Origin: Bidens hawaiensis
Taxonomy: Eukaryota; Streptophyta; Magnoliopsida; Asterales; Asteraceae
Direction: 5' to 3'
Length of the DNA stretch: 64,000 bases
Assembly (NCBI GenBank): GCA_021521415.1
Contig: JAIQDT010002037.1
Coordinates: 1 to 64,000 of the forward strand
Positions 12,863 through 24,091 of the stretch are shown piece by piece (within the stretch, counting starts at the first letter, position 1; every line of letters starts with the position of its first letter). Below the pieces are notes generated by a model that saw only the letters and a list, made by a program, of their open reading frames with translations, was not told where the DNA came from and ran no database searches. The position numbers were made by a program, and so were the translations under genes.

Positions 12863-13796
12863 CGTGTTTCAACACACAAATGTTGATCAAGGTGCTCCGG
12901 TGTTTAATGAGAAGATGGTAAAAGAAGCAGAATATAATCTCGAGAAGACATCTAAGGGTAAACAAGTTGCTGACTTTGTTGATAGAAGATTCGACCCGAA
13001 GATTTATCCATCCTTGACTGACATTCATAGATGGTTTGCTCATCAAGACAACAGGATTGGTAAGATTATCAATGCACACAGGTATGTCGATAAAGAATCA
13101 CGAGAAGTCATTGCACGCGCTAAAGCCAATAAAAAGACTACCTTTAAGGCCATGTCAAAAGTACAAGGTGACATCGTTTCTTGGCTTTATGATTCTGAAT
13201 TAAAGGTATGCATTGTGAAATGGGAGAAGGGCGTCCAGTATTACGAAAGGATGTCTGACCTTCTCTCATTACCGATATGGTATGTGCGCACTTTGGCGTA
13301 TCGTCCGTTTATTAACCGGGGCGGGAATAAACATGCAAGTTGGTTTCACCAACACCTGCTGTTTGAAGTGAACCACGGGTTCATATTTTTCAAACCATAG
13401 ATTCCAATTCACAAGCGTCTAAATGAGATTGACCCAAAGACAGGTTGGAAGAAGTTCGTTCTTAAGGTAAAACCGCTGAAGACTATGAAGCGTGTGCCGG
13501 TGAAATTGATGAACCAACACGTTAAGGTATCTTTCAACTGCTGGTACTATGACAACAAAACCGGCGAGGCCGTCATTGTGTTGGGAAAGGGTTTGAAGAC
13601 TGAACTGATTAAGATTATCGACCTAATGTGGTTGGTGAATTTAACCGAGACCGACAATGATGTGCTACACAAGAATCAGATTTTGATAGAGCGCAATGAA
13701 GACTATGACCTGGCTATGCAATTCCAACGCGTTGTGCGTGTTTGTTATGAAAACGGAATTCATAGTTGCAGAGACTGGCAGTCCAAGCGCTTATAG
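12845..13796 (+). pseudogene. Unknown gag-like ORF of the pol-less element, C-terminal part
   Basis: The frame continues openly across 12850 (EYPDVFQ), so this is probably the C-terminal part of the preceding protein after a single frameshift. Landmarks are DRRFDPKIYPSL, the Trp-rich IVSWLYDSELKVCIVKW, a segment WYVRTLAYRPF, then after one stop (TAG at 13398) MNQHVKVSFNCWYYDN and a Lys/Arg-rich end. The ORF stops at 13796, only about 25 bases before the PPT, so nothing else is encoded before the LTR. I do not recognise a domain. Aromatic and basic content would fit nucleic-acid binding, but this is a guess. Confidence 0.6.
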
Positions 13797-13819
13797 TAAT
13801 TTAAAGATAAAGAGCTCAA

Positions 13820-13833
13820 GACGAGGGGGTGTC
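13820..13833 (+). other. Polypurine tract of the pol-less element
   Basis: GACGAGGGGGTGTC sits directly before the LTR start TGTTAG. Its G-rich run and its position mark it as the plus-strand primer site. Confidence 0.7.
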
Positions 13834-14327
13834 TGTTAGTGCACGGTTTTACGTCTTGAGTCTTTGTAATTATCGTTAACGTATTTGTCTTTTGTTTAAT
13901 GTAATAAACAAGTATTTATATGTTTAGTTCGTTATATGTAATGTCTAGTTCGCTATTGTTGTTTAGCGAACTAAGACTTAAGTTATTCCCTCTTGATTCG
14001 TTAGGGGATGTTAACTAATCAGAAGGTGATTCGCTATGTTTATTTACGGCTTGTGTAACGAATCAGTTCCATCCTCTATTTATAGTGAACCCCTGTTCAC
14101 GTTTAATTTAAGTTTTGGGAGATATTTAACGAAACTCTGTCTAAACTCTCTCTCTCTCGATCTTCATCCTAATATTATACAACTACTAATATATACATAC
14201 TGATAATACATATACATATACAACAATCAAACGTAATTATGAGCTAGATCTATACTAAGGTATTAATCTATTATATACAGATCTGAGATCTGTTATTGTT
14301 ATTGGATTGATTCACCGGGTTCTAACA
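13834..14327 (+). repeat. 3' LTR of the pol-less element (494 bp)
   Basis: It begins TGTTAG and ends CTAACA, a perfect 6-bp inverted terminus. It carries a TATA-like TCTATTTATAG near 14073, a CT-rich stretch near 14150, and several TTCGTTA/TAGCGAA words. Together with the PPT this shows that the ORF at 10738-13796 belongs to an LTR-type element. Confidence 0.75.
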
Positions 14328-15130
14328 CATATGGAAAAACAACTTTGGATTAACTATAATAAAATGTTTACAATCTATTGCCCCCTCAACCTTATCTCCT
14401 CATTCATTTACACAGATCAGGTGAATCTTGTGATGTGTGAATATTTTTAATGAAGAAGAGAATCTCATCTTCATTATATACATATGCCAAACAACTGATG
14501 AGCTAAAGGTGAAATCGACATCTAACAAATCAGTAACAAACTGCTGATGGACAAAATACAAACAATTGTCTACTAAAAGAATCATATGCTAACTACTGAT
14601 CGTTGCTGAAACAATTGATGTTTGTGTTATCAGTTGTTAGTGTTCAGTTGTTTGAATCTTCAGTAGTTTACTTGAATAGTTGTTGGGTCTTCCGTCCTTT
14701 CATATCAGAAGCTTGTAGAGTCAAATGTTCGGAGCAGCAGTTTGTCAAAACATCATAATGGAGAACAACTGATATATGTATCGTTATTTTTTTGGTTTTC
14801 GGCTATCGGTTCTTTGATAGGTTCAACATCCACAGGACGTCCCGGTGTGTTGCGCTGGTAACCATCTATAGCCATCTATTATTTTCATGTAACCTCTATA
14901 ATAGAATCAACATGGAAGACATAAGACAGCATCATGAACAAATATTTATATTGCCATATAGAAAAAATAAACATGGAACACAAAAGACGTGAATTCCACC
15001 TCAACTATGCAAATCATCAAATTTTAGTGTCTATTATTCATATCCAAGTAATAATTATAAATTAGATATTATAATTTATCATCGTCATTTCATTTAAGAC
15101 TGAGATCTTTGTGATCTTAGGGGGGGGGGG
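14328..15130. other. Non-coding stretch, nothing recognised
   Basis: AT-rich sequence with several CAGTTGTT/CAACAATTG-like words between 14500 and 14770. It ends in a run of 12 G at 15120-15131. No coding or element boundary is supported. Confidence 0.4.
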
Positions 15131-15372
15131 GCATGAGTGGCTCAATAAAGGAAGACTAGGATATTTGTGATCTCTAGTTCGATCCTGAGAGCATCCGGGT
15201 TTTACCAACAGTGGGCCTTCAGACGGATGGTTTTCTCTTGAATTAGATATAACTTGGAGGTGCTTAAGGGCTCCGTATGGTTAGGTTGGGTCAACTGCTG
15301 GTGGCCTTTTGCCATTGGGTCACCCTGTACGGAGTACTAGGCATTCCATGTTTGCTGGTTGTTCAAAAAAAC
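15131..15372 (+). mobile_element. Probable tRNA-derived SINE
   Basis: An A-box-like TGGCTCAATAAAG (15138-15150) and a B-box-like AGTTCGATCCTG (15176-15187) lie about 26 bases apart, near the spacing of a pol III tRNA promoter. The body then runs about 170 bases and ends in a short A-rich tail (CAAAAAAACA, about 15364). These are the parts of a plant SINE. No clear target duplication was seen, and the family is not known to me. Confidence 0.5.
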
Positions 15373-15493
15373 ATGTTAGCAATAATGCAACATAATAAGC
15401 ACGTTGATCTTGCAGATGCTTCAGTTAAAGAACCACATAACCTGGGAACAACAATCCTAATTAACCCTTATGAAGCCCTTGACAGTCAGTTAT

Positions 15494-15640
15494 AGCTCAA
15501 ACAAATAAATATTAACTTGCAATTTGTTAATTATAGCTCAAACAAATACATATTAATTTTTAAGTGCATATATAAAGAAATAGTAGAATTGTAAACATAA
15601 AACTTCCATTGTTAGTTCAAACAAATGCATGTGACTTTTA
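15494..15640. repeat. Short degenerate tandem repeat
   Basis: The word TAGCTCAAACAAATA recurs at 15494 and 15534, and TAGTTCAAACAAATG at 15613, each followed by AT-rich sequence. It is a small local repeat in otherwise featureless DNA reaching to 15793. Confidence 0.4.
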
Positions 15641-16216
15641 GCAACAAACATTCTAGGATCGTTTTCAGATTCATTTGAAAGCATGCAACTCTAATATTAC
15701 TAACTGGGTAACAAGAAACTGCAACAGATAATTAAATTGAAAAATTTCTAATAGCATTCAATTATGAAATCACGAAGAAGAATGTTAGAAAATGTGGGTA
15801 AGGTTGTTAAGGCCTAAAACTCGTTATATCAGTAAAACGGATATTAAGGTGTTGAAAGAAAACTTTTATAACGAAAGTGTAGGAAAGCCCGCTTCAAATA
15901 GAATTTATGAAAATTCGATTTCATTGGATTACCGGAAATTCGATTCGATTCCCTTGGAAATTCGCGTCGATTCGTTTGGAAAATAGACTCAATTCGTTTG
16001 GGATACTCGATTCGATTCGTTTGGCCTTAAGTCAGATTATTTTGATGACCCGAGTAATAAGACTTAGATAAAGAGAAGTAATTAACACATATATCTGTTA
16101 AGCAGTTAGCCGTGCTCAGCTGAGGAGAGATGTTACAATCAATTCCGAGACAAACAAGACCCAAGTGAGTTTCTAGCCCCTTTTCTCTGTTATGTTTTTC
16201 TTGGTTGTGTGCATAA

Positions 16217-16849
16217 TAGGGCTGTAAACGAGCCGAGTCGATTCGAGCCAGAGTGTGCTCGAGATCAAGCTCGAACTTAATCGAGTTGGCTCGAGATCGG
16301 CTCGTTTTCTTTATCGAGTTGAAAAATCGAGCTCGAGCTCGGCTCGTTTAAAGCTCGAGCCGAGCTCGAGATCATCGATCCGGGCTCCTATAATTTTTTA
16401 AAATTTTTTTATTTTTTATTTATTATTTTTTTATTTTATATTTTACAAATTTTGATATATAAAATACAAAAAATATAATTTTAACATACATATTATATAA
16501 AATTTATAATCTAAAGAATTTATAAACTTATATGTTTTATTTTCGTTATTCTTTCATAAGGTTTTAGGTATCGACTGACATAATATATGTATAATTTTTA
16601 TTTATTTATTTCTTGGTATGATATTATTATATATAAATATTAAAATTTAGGGTTTAATCTAAACGAGCCAACGAGCCGAGCTAACGAATCAAGCCAAGAC
16701 CGAGCCACGAGCCGAGCTGGCCCTGACTCGAGCTCGGCTCATTTAGAAATCGAGCCGAGTCAAGTCGAGCTCATTTAAAATCGAGCTTTTTTAGCAGAAC
16801 TTTTTTTGAGCGAGTTTCGAACGAGCCATGAGCTTTTTGAATAGCCCTA
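16217..16849. mobile_element. hAT-type MITE (633 bp)
   Basis: The ends are TAGGGCTGTAAAC on the left and, reversed, TAGGGCTATTCAA on the right. Flanking 8-mers GTGCATAA (16209-16216) and GTGCATAT (16850-16857) differ at one base and fit the 8-bp duplication of hAT elements. Both arms are full of CTCGAGC and CGAGCCGAGC words that can fold on each other; the centre is very AT-rich. The matching place in the 3' LTR, near 38872, is empty. So this is a later insertion. Confidence 0.85.
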
Positions 16850-17159
16850 GTGCATATTCATACGTGTTAGTTAATGCACTTACCTTAAGTGGTAAGTGTA
16901 TGCTATATGAATGTCTTATGAAAGACATATGAATGGTATTGAAATAAGGAACGAATGCAGAAAAGACTAGGAGTATATATGTATATGTTTATGAATATAT
17001 ATGTATATATATCAAATGTATGTATAGCAAAGAATGTATGATTGTTTGGCAAGGGAAATGTGGTTGTATGGAGAGAAGAGCACTGGACCCTAATAATATC
17101 CAATGTATGCAATTGTATGGTGGTATGGTTGTATGAAAAAAAGGGCACTAGAACCTAAT

Positions 17160-17360
17160 AATATCCGAGGTATGCGATATTATGGTACAAAAAAAAGGCA
17201 CTAGACCCTAATAATATCCGAGGATGAAGGGCACGGGGCCCTAAGAAAATCTAAGGATGAAGAGCACCAAATCCTAATAATATATGAAGATTAAGGGCAC
17301 CTGACCCTAATATTATCCGAGGATGTAGGGCACTAGACCCTAGTAACATCCGAGATTTGT
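17160..17360. repeat. Degenerate tandem block within the LTR
   Basis: A unit of roughly 40 bases, with core AGGGCACY.GACCCTAATAATATCCGAGG, recurs at about 17140, 17187, 17230, 17290 and 17325. A shorter, more decayed version is in the 3' LTR near 39090-39280. It is an internal LTR repeat. Confidence 0.6.
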
Positions 17361-17450
17361 AGCACAAAATTCTCTTTAGAATGTAGAGATAATAATGTAT
17401 GTATTAGTAGGCTAAAACAAGCAAGTATGTAAGTATGAAAGAATGAAAGA

Positions 17451-17565
17451 ATGTATGTATGTATGTATGTATGTATGTATGTATGTATGTATGTATGTAT
17501 GTATGTATGTATGTATGTATGTATGTATGTATGTATGTATGTATGTATGTATGTATGTATGTATG
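17451..17565. repeat. (GTAT)n microsatellite
   Basis: About 28 near-perfect GTAT units lie inside the 5' LTR. The other LTR of the same element has only two or three units at the same place (about 39333). Confidence 0.95.
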
Positions 17566-17943
17566 AACTATAAGAAAGTTAATTAACTAATATGTGTCTT
17601 CGGATACATATATATATATATATATGTAATGTATGTTGCCTGATTAACTAGAACCCACTTAGCGTAGCTGACTTTGAGTATGCATGCATGCAAATATGTT
17701 AAAGTAGCTAGCTTGAGGAGGACACATGGCATCAGACTGAAAATGCTGGTATCTGAAGAAGATGTGCTATGTTGTTTTATTTATGATGTTTTAAGTTATA
17801 TTCAAAGACAAAACTTAAATGTTTGTATTGAATGGTTAACTTTTAAATATTCCGCGAAAGTTTATTTCACTATGATATTTAGAACTGTGTTTAAAAGTAA
17901 ATCCAACGATAATGTAGGGCACCGGGCTCGAGGCCTTACAAGT

Positions 17944-17955
17944 TGGTATCAAAGC
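17944..17955 (+). other. Primer-binding site (initiator tRNA-Met type)
   Basis: TGGTATCAAAGC starts three bases after the LTR end and resembles the usual tRNA-Met-complementary TGGTATCAGAGC with one change. Confidence 0.8.
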
Positions 17956-18437
17956 ATAAGTTTTGAGAGAAATAAGCATCATATATGCTTATACTTGAAT
18001 AGAGAATGTGACTTAAGGAAGAAAGAAAGAAGATGTCAGTTCAAGAAAGCCATGTGTTACTCAAGCAAGCTCATGAACGGTATGGTACAAGATTAAGTTC
18101 ATGTAATGATTTAGAAATATATATATATATATATATATATGCATTTCTTCAAAAGTAGAAGAATGCATGAATGTTATCTTAATTGCTAAAAAAAGAATGC
18201 GTGTATGCTACTACCTTAATCTCTAGGTATAAGAATGTAGGTTATGTGTATGTTTGCATGATTGTGTGATTAGTAGAAACTAGTACAAGTGAAATCATAA
18301 AGGGAAGTAAGTTGGACCTAAGGAGTTATGTAAAGAGTTAATTACACTTGGCCACTGTTAATAACTATTTACCTTACGAATCATGTGCTAAATAATTCCT
18401 AGAGTAATAACGTTTATGTTTCCTTAGATATAAAATA

Positions 18438-20930
18438 GATGACTTCTACAAAGAGACGAGCATGAGGAGGTCGTAATGGACGATGTGGTAAGAAATTTGT
18501 GAAAGAACGATATACAAAATTTGTAGGACTTCGACTGTAGAAAGTAATGGAGAAGGATCACACTTGGAGCTTGTAGTCCAATACACTAGGAAAGTTTCTC
18601 AATTGTCGTTGAAGCATCAAGGGTAGCCCAAAGTGGGGAATCCAAGAGGAAGCAACATGAGATAAGTCAGCTGGAATGAGTCAAAACAAATAGTATGTGT
18701 GCAATAGCTAACTCCATATGGGAACTTGTTGGGATCGTGAATAACAAAGAGAATGTTGAGAAAGTAGAGATGATCGAACAGAATGGGTTATTGTCAAGGT
18801 ATCCTAATTAAAAAGTTATGAAAGGATGAGGTTATAACATGGTGTAGCGAATGTGAAAGAAGAACACCATGAAGAATGTAGTTGTGTACCTGAGACTTTT
18901 ATGTAGAGACCACTAGTGATACTTCCGTGAAAATTATGAGAATGGTTATGAATTGTAAGATAGAGCTAGAGGGACGTGGGTTTCGTGCTACTCTTCCCGT
19001 TATGACCTTGGGAGGGTTCTATTCCATTTGGGAATGGAATTGATGTTCGAGTTTGAGGCTCAGATAGTGTGTGGGAGTTAGTTGATAAGGCTAAAATATT
19101 TGGATGGCGGTACAGTGACGGTGTATGGTGATGAGGAAAGTTCAGGGCTTAACGTCATTTCTATGATAAAAGCCGAAGGTTTGTTAAGGCGACGGAGCAA
19201 CACTCACTTGGCGTATGTTGTCAAAGCTACGGCCGATACGAAATAAGTGAAAGATGTTCATATAGTGTGTGGCTATCTAGAAGAATTCCTAGAGGGCCTT
19301 CCAGGATTACCATTGGAACGAGAGGTAGAATTCCAGATATAGTTAATACCAAGAGTACAGTCAGTCGCAGAAGCACCTTATTGGCTGGCGTCGTCCGATA
19401 TGACAGAGTTAATGTCCAAACACCAAGAACTCCTCGACAAAGGTATTTAATGCTGAGAGTTTCCTTGCGGGGTGTACCAATGACGTTCGTGAAGAAGAAA
19501 GATGGAAGTATGAGAATGTGTATAGATTACTGTAAGTTGAACAAGCTTACAGTGAAGAATAGGTATCCGTTGTCACAAATTGAAGATTTGTTCGATCAAT
19601 TGCAAGGTGCTAGTTGGTTCTCGAGAATAGACCATAGAGCAAGCTATCGTCAGTAGAAAGTGAAAGAGGCATACAACCCTAAGAGAACGTTTCGGACACG
19701 ATATAGACATTAACAGTTTATTGTGATATCGTTTAGACTGAAGAATGCTTCAGCAACATATATGTTTATGATGAATAGGGTATGTCGCCCGATGCTAGAC
19801 AAATCTATCATTGCCTTATTGACGATGGTTTTGATTTTTTCAAGGCCTAACTCAACCATGCCAAACGCTTGAGAGAAGTGTTAGAGAGGCTAAAAAGAAA
19901 GAAGTTGTATTCTAAGTTTTCGTAGTGTACCATCTTACATATCATAAAAGTGTGAAGTAATTATTCAAGCAGAAAGGACTGAACATGCAGAGAAGATGGT
20001 TAGAGCTGATAAAGGATTATGAATGTTAAATCAGGTATTAACCTAGCGAGCATAATATGTTCGCTGACACAATCAGCCGTGAAGGTGAAGAGACAATGAA
20101 GTCGTATAAATTAGGTAGCACTTTGGATTTCGTGAGAGAAATCCGTGAGGCATACTTAGAAGTTATAGAGGTTGAGTGCAAGATGAAAAAGGAATAATTT
20201 TTTAGCTGAACCAAGATTTGGATGATAATGCTTATGATGTGAAACTCAGAATGAAATCATAAGTCCAAAAACTCGATTCATCCGAGATCCACCAAGATGT
20301 ATCAAGACTTGAAGAAAGATTACTGGTGGTCGGGTATGAAGAACGAGGTAGTAGAATACCTCAGTAAGTGTTGACTTCTTTGCAAGTCAAGGTAGAAAAC
20401 CAGAAATCGTATGAAAATATACAACCACTAGAGCTACCAGAATGGAAAGGGAACGCATCACCATGGATTTCATAACTAAGCTACCACGTACAGCAAAAAA
20501 CTATGATACCATCTGGGTGATAGCGGACCGTTTGAAGGAAATTGCTCACTTTATATCAATACGAAAAGCTATTCCGCCAGAAATTTAGCTAAGGTGTTCA
20601 TTATAAAGGTTGTGGTAAGGCATGGAGTGTCGTGTCAATTGTGTAAGATTGAGATACTCGGATAAAGCCTGGATTTCGATAGGAAAAAGGTTGGTTGCAA
20701 TGAAGGCAAATACTGAAGAATGTGAAACCCTTAGGTGGAAATCGAGTGAGGATGAGTTCATACATGTGACAACAGTGGGACGACAATATACTTTGTCTAC
20801 ATGGTTAACAATAACGACAAAAAGGTGGAACCGGCAGTAACACAGCAAGAGGATGCAAGAAACTAAGGACAAGATACGGAACGAAATACAAGGAGGGCGT
20901 AGAGATGGTTTAGACTTGTGTTAATCTTAT
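18438..20930 (+). pseudogene. Ruined gag-pol of second gypsy element
   Basis: An ATG at 18438 opens MTSTKRRA and a stop; most of gag is missing. Protease-like remnants lie at about 18955-19180 (NCKIELEGRGFRATLP, then VISMIKAEG). RT is at 19270-19700: [17 protein letters not shown], then [12 protein letters not shown] and [19 protein letters not shown]. An RNase H end is near 19970-20095 (RRWLELIKDYEC). Integrase remnants follow: YWWSGMK near 20320, MDFITKLPRTAKNYD near 20465 and ADRLKEIAHF near 20525. Stops and shifts are everywhere. The element belongs to the chromovirus side of Ty3/gypsy, to judge from the RT wording and LTR structure. It is much older than the Tekay copy at the left edge. 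Confidence 0.8.
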
Positions 20931-21410
20931 TCAAGTTTTAAAACGAACGATTAGTGATGTGACTGATAATCATGTGAGCATGAGTGCGAAGTCATCTAGT
21001 ACTGTAACGATAGAATAGTATTATAAATGTCCATATAAAGATCTGGGCATGACATGAAAGGAAGTTGGTTAAGATAAAGAGTTATGATATATCATGCAAC
21101 CTGATAAGTGGTTTCATAGGACAAGATGAGACTTAATATTTCTAGAAAAGGAAGATGTGTCAACATGGACTTCATGATCAAGCTACCATGAACCACTACA
21201 ACTCATGAACCATATGTTATTAGAAAGCTAAAAATGGAAGGGGAATTAAATGGTGATTTAAGAAGTTCTCAGTCAAGTCATATCACAATTTTGATCAAGG
21301 ATTGTAAGAGGTGTTCTATCTTAAGGAAGAGAAAAAGAGATTCTAGAGAGTAAATCCTTAAGGAGAAACTGGAGAGGTTTCCTTTTCTGGAATTAATATG
21401 TTTTGACCAA
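20931..21410. other. Decayed internal region of second gypsy element
   Basis: Nothing readable remains. A fragment near 21160-21200 resembles the integrase start MDF(M)IKLP, and a similar fragment recurs near 22725, so a local duplication may have taken place. Confidence 0.4.
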
Positions 21411-22548
21411 TCAATCATACCTAGTGGAATCCCATCAATAGCAAAGCTATAAGTAGAGTCTGAGGAGGGTAGGATGTATGCACACTATACCTCTATCCAA
21501 TAGAATAGAGATGTCGTTTACAGAGAGACCCTCAGCTCTAAAAATCATATGTACGAAAAAAGAAAATACATAAGATATGAAAAGAAAATAACATAACATA
21601 ATGGCGTGTGACCAAAAATAAGGTAAAGAGAAACTCCTAAGGTATTACTTTCTCCTTAAAAGTCCATAACCTTAATTCTACGTCTCCAAGAATTCCTATT
21701 CTCAACCATGTCCTCGGAGAGGTTTAGGTCTAGAAAATCGTGCCTAATCCTCTCACCCCATGTCCATTTAGGTAGGACTCTACGGCTCTACTTATCATCC
21801 CCACTATAGTTATATTTTCTTAGGATCTAACATGATTCATTGTCTGTCTTCCTTTCACATGGTCAAACTATCTCAATCTTCACTCTCTTTTCTTGTCTGA
21901 TATGTTATCTACCCACAATCTATCCCACAACACACCGTTTCTAATTCAATCTAACTTTGTGTCCACACATACAACGTAGCATTCTCATTTCTGTTACCTC
22001 CATTTTCCACAATTGTGCCTTCTTGATGGACCTACAATAGGTTCCATATAACAATGCAGGTCTAATTGCGATTTTATAAAATTTTCCCTTTAGCTTAGTT
22101 AGGAAGCTCATGTCACACAATACACCTGTGGCTGCTTCCTACCTACACCATCCTACCTAAACTCGATGGGCCACATCAGTTTCCAACTCCCCATCACTCC
22201 GAACAAACAATCCTAAATACTTGAACTTTGTTACATGCGGAACCACTTTCTCTTCAATGGTGATCCGGGCGTTCTCATTGTCAATTACCCCACCAAAATC
22301 ATAGTGGAGATACTCCATCTTAGAGAAACTAATCCTTAAATCTTTTCTCTCTAAGGTTGTTCGCCACCCCTCTAGCCTCATGTTTAGATATGGTTTTATC
22401 TCAGCAACTTACACAATATCGTCTGCGAAAATCATGCACCACGGGAGTGTCTCCTAAATCAACTTTGACATCCCGTGCAATACTACTGCAAAAAGAAACA
22501 GACTCAACGTTGACCCCTGGGGAAGGCCTACCTCCACGAGGAAGGTTG
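21411..22548 (-). mobile_element. 5'-truncated RTE-type LINE fragment
   Basis: Read on the minus strand, the fragment starts inside RT, includes the catalytic FADD box near 22425, and continues with GWRTTLERKDLRISFSKMEY and DFGGVIDNENARITIE. It therefore matches the plus-strand RTE LINE at 58597-61030. The minus-strand 3' end has the typical plant RTE tail GAGCTGAGGGTCTCTCTG followed by CATACATCCTACCCTC near 21466-21540. Its 3' edge is about 21411. It lies antisense within the gypsy internal region and carries several stops. It is 5'-truncated, as is usual for target-primed insertion. Confidence 0.82.
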
Positions 22549-22917
22549 TAATTGCTGAAGGATGTAAAAAATTATATTTTTTGATGGTTGTAATTGGACA
22601 GAAGAGTCATTTAATGCCAAGTGTTGTGGTAGTAAGTGCAATTTTTCTATTTAAAGGACAATAAATTAAAGCATTCTTAAGAAAATGATTGGGACTTGCT
22701 ATGTCTAGATAAGGAAGCATATTATCGAGGACTTCATGGATAAGCTACTGTGGACAGCTAAAACTAATGAACATTACTCGATGATTGTGAGATAAAGGAT
22801 AAACCGGTAATCTAGGAAGCTAAGGCAGTTCGAGAAAGGATGTGAATACAGAAAGTATTTCTTTTACAACGACTAAGAATGTTTCGGAGAAGAAACCTCT
22901 TATAAGGTGGGTAGACT
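22549..22917 (+). other. Remnant of gypsy internal region and PPT
   Basis: Decayed integrase-like words are near 22725. The block TTTCGGAGAAGAAACC (22882-22897) and the purine-rich AAGGTGGGTAGACT (22904-22917) correspond to the conserved pre-PPT block and PPT of chromoviruses. They lie directly before the LTR start TGTAAC. Confidence 0.6.
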
Positions 22918-24091
22918 TGTAACATCCCAATTTACGTTGATATTTAAAAGAATCAGGTTTAATTGCATTATAGAAAATAAATGTAATTATCTAAACTATG
23001 AGTGGGATAAGTGTCATTAGATGAAAAGTTAAACATGAAACTCTACCCCTACCTTATAAGAGTAGCCACCATCTCATTTTATTATTATACTGGCCTCCAA
23101 CCTCAATCAAACCAAAATTCTCGTTTTTGTTAACCAACGCACAAAGATCTGAAGATTTCTACACATCAACCGTCGGATCGGTCTCAAGTTTTAACAAAGT
23201 ATTCTATGAATATAAATTAATATTTCAACCAGTCGGATCTTCAATCAGAGGTCGTGAATTCCAATTTTATCAGGTAGACCGTAACAGTGGAAAAGTGAGT
23301 TTTCAGCAATTGTTAAGGCTTTCTAGCGATTGTAGAGGAGAATTCCGGTGGCAGAAGTGGGCGAAGCTGGTAGAGCTCGGCGACCCGGTCGCGTGGACGC
23401 TTGAATCTCCTAATTCCGAGTTTGTTTGATATAGTTTTGGGCTTCTCTAGTGATTTCGAACATAAACCTCAAATGTATGGTTTTATTAAAAAGGTTTAAT
23501 TTTTGTGTACGGATATGCATGAAAATTGGTAGAATGATAAATAGGGTCATGATTATTGATAATGCAATGAACTTGATAGTAAATGGGTTATGTGGCTAGG
23601 TTTGGGTTAATCGAGTAACGTTCGATTCGAGAAAAGGATGAGTAAATGAAGTCGGTTTGCCATGAAATTTGGGAAGGTAGTAAATCGAACCTTAACGTGT
23701 AAGAAAGAAATAAACTTGGTGTTAAACGAGTTGTTGGTACAGTTCGAGATGAACATGTGGTGTTCGGACCATGTATGGGACAAGTGGGTAATGTAGTTAA
23801 GGCCCAAAACTCGTTATATCTGTAAAACGGATCGTAAGGGGTTGAAAGAAATGTTTATAATGAATGAGTAGGAAACCCAGTTCGCATCAATTTATGAAAA
23901 TTCGTTTCGTTTGGATATTCTACTCGATTCGTTTGGGAAACTCGATTTTTTTGGCCTTAAGTTAGATTAGCTTGATGACCCGAGTACTAAGACTTAGATA
24001 GAGAACAGTTAACTAACATCTATGTCCGTTAAACAGTTAGCTGTCTCAGCTGTGGAGGGGCGTTACAATCAATTCCTAGAGAATCAGGACC
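22918..24091 (+). repeat. 3' LTR of second gypsy element, left part
   Basis: It starts TGTAACATCCC after the PPT. The part from 23784 matches the truncated 5' LTR at 15794. It is cut at 24091 by the Athila insertion and resumes at 38813. An open frame at 23127-23429 lies inside it; it is a chance ORF in the LTR and not a gene. Confidence 0.82.

Larger units (their letters stand above)
15794..17940 (+). repeat. Truncated 5' LTR of second gypsy element
   Basis: The sequence from GTGGGTAAGG onward matches the inner part of the 3' LTR (from 23784, then 38818-39758). It ends TTACA at 17940 with a PBS right after. The 3' LTR begins about 866 bp earlier, at 22918, so this copy has lost its 5' end. 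It carries a private 633-bp hAT MITE (16217-16849) and a long (GTAT)n tract that the other LTR lacks. Near 17200 it has four or five degenerate copies of a block built around GGGCAC..GACCCTAATAATATCCGAGG. Confidence 0.8.

Noticed and set aside
15138..15187. tRNA gene
   Set aside because: The boxes are degenerate and no cloverleaf can be closed; a SINE head fits better.
23127..23429. 100-codon plus-strand ORF
   Set aside because: It lies inside the 3' LTR of the second gypsy element and shows no domain; it is a chance frame in LTR sequence.
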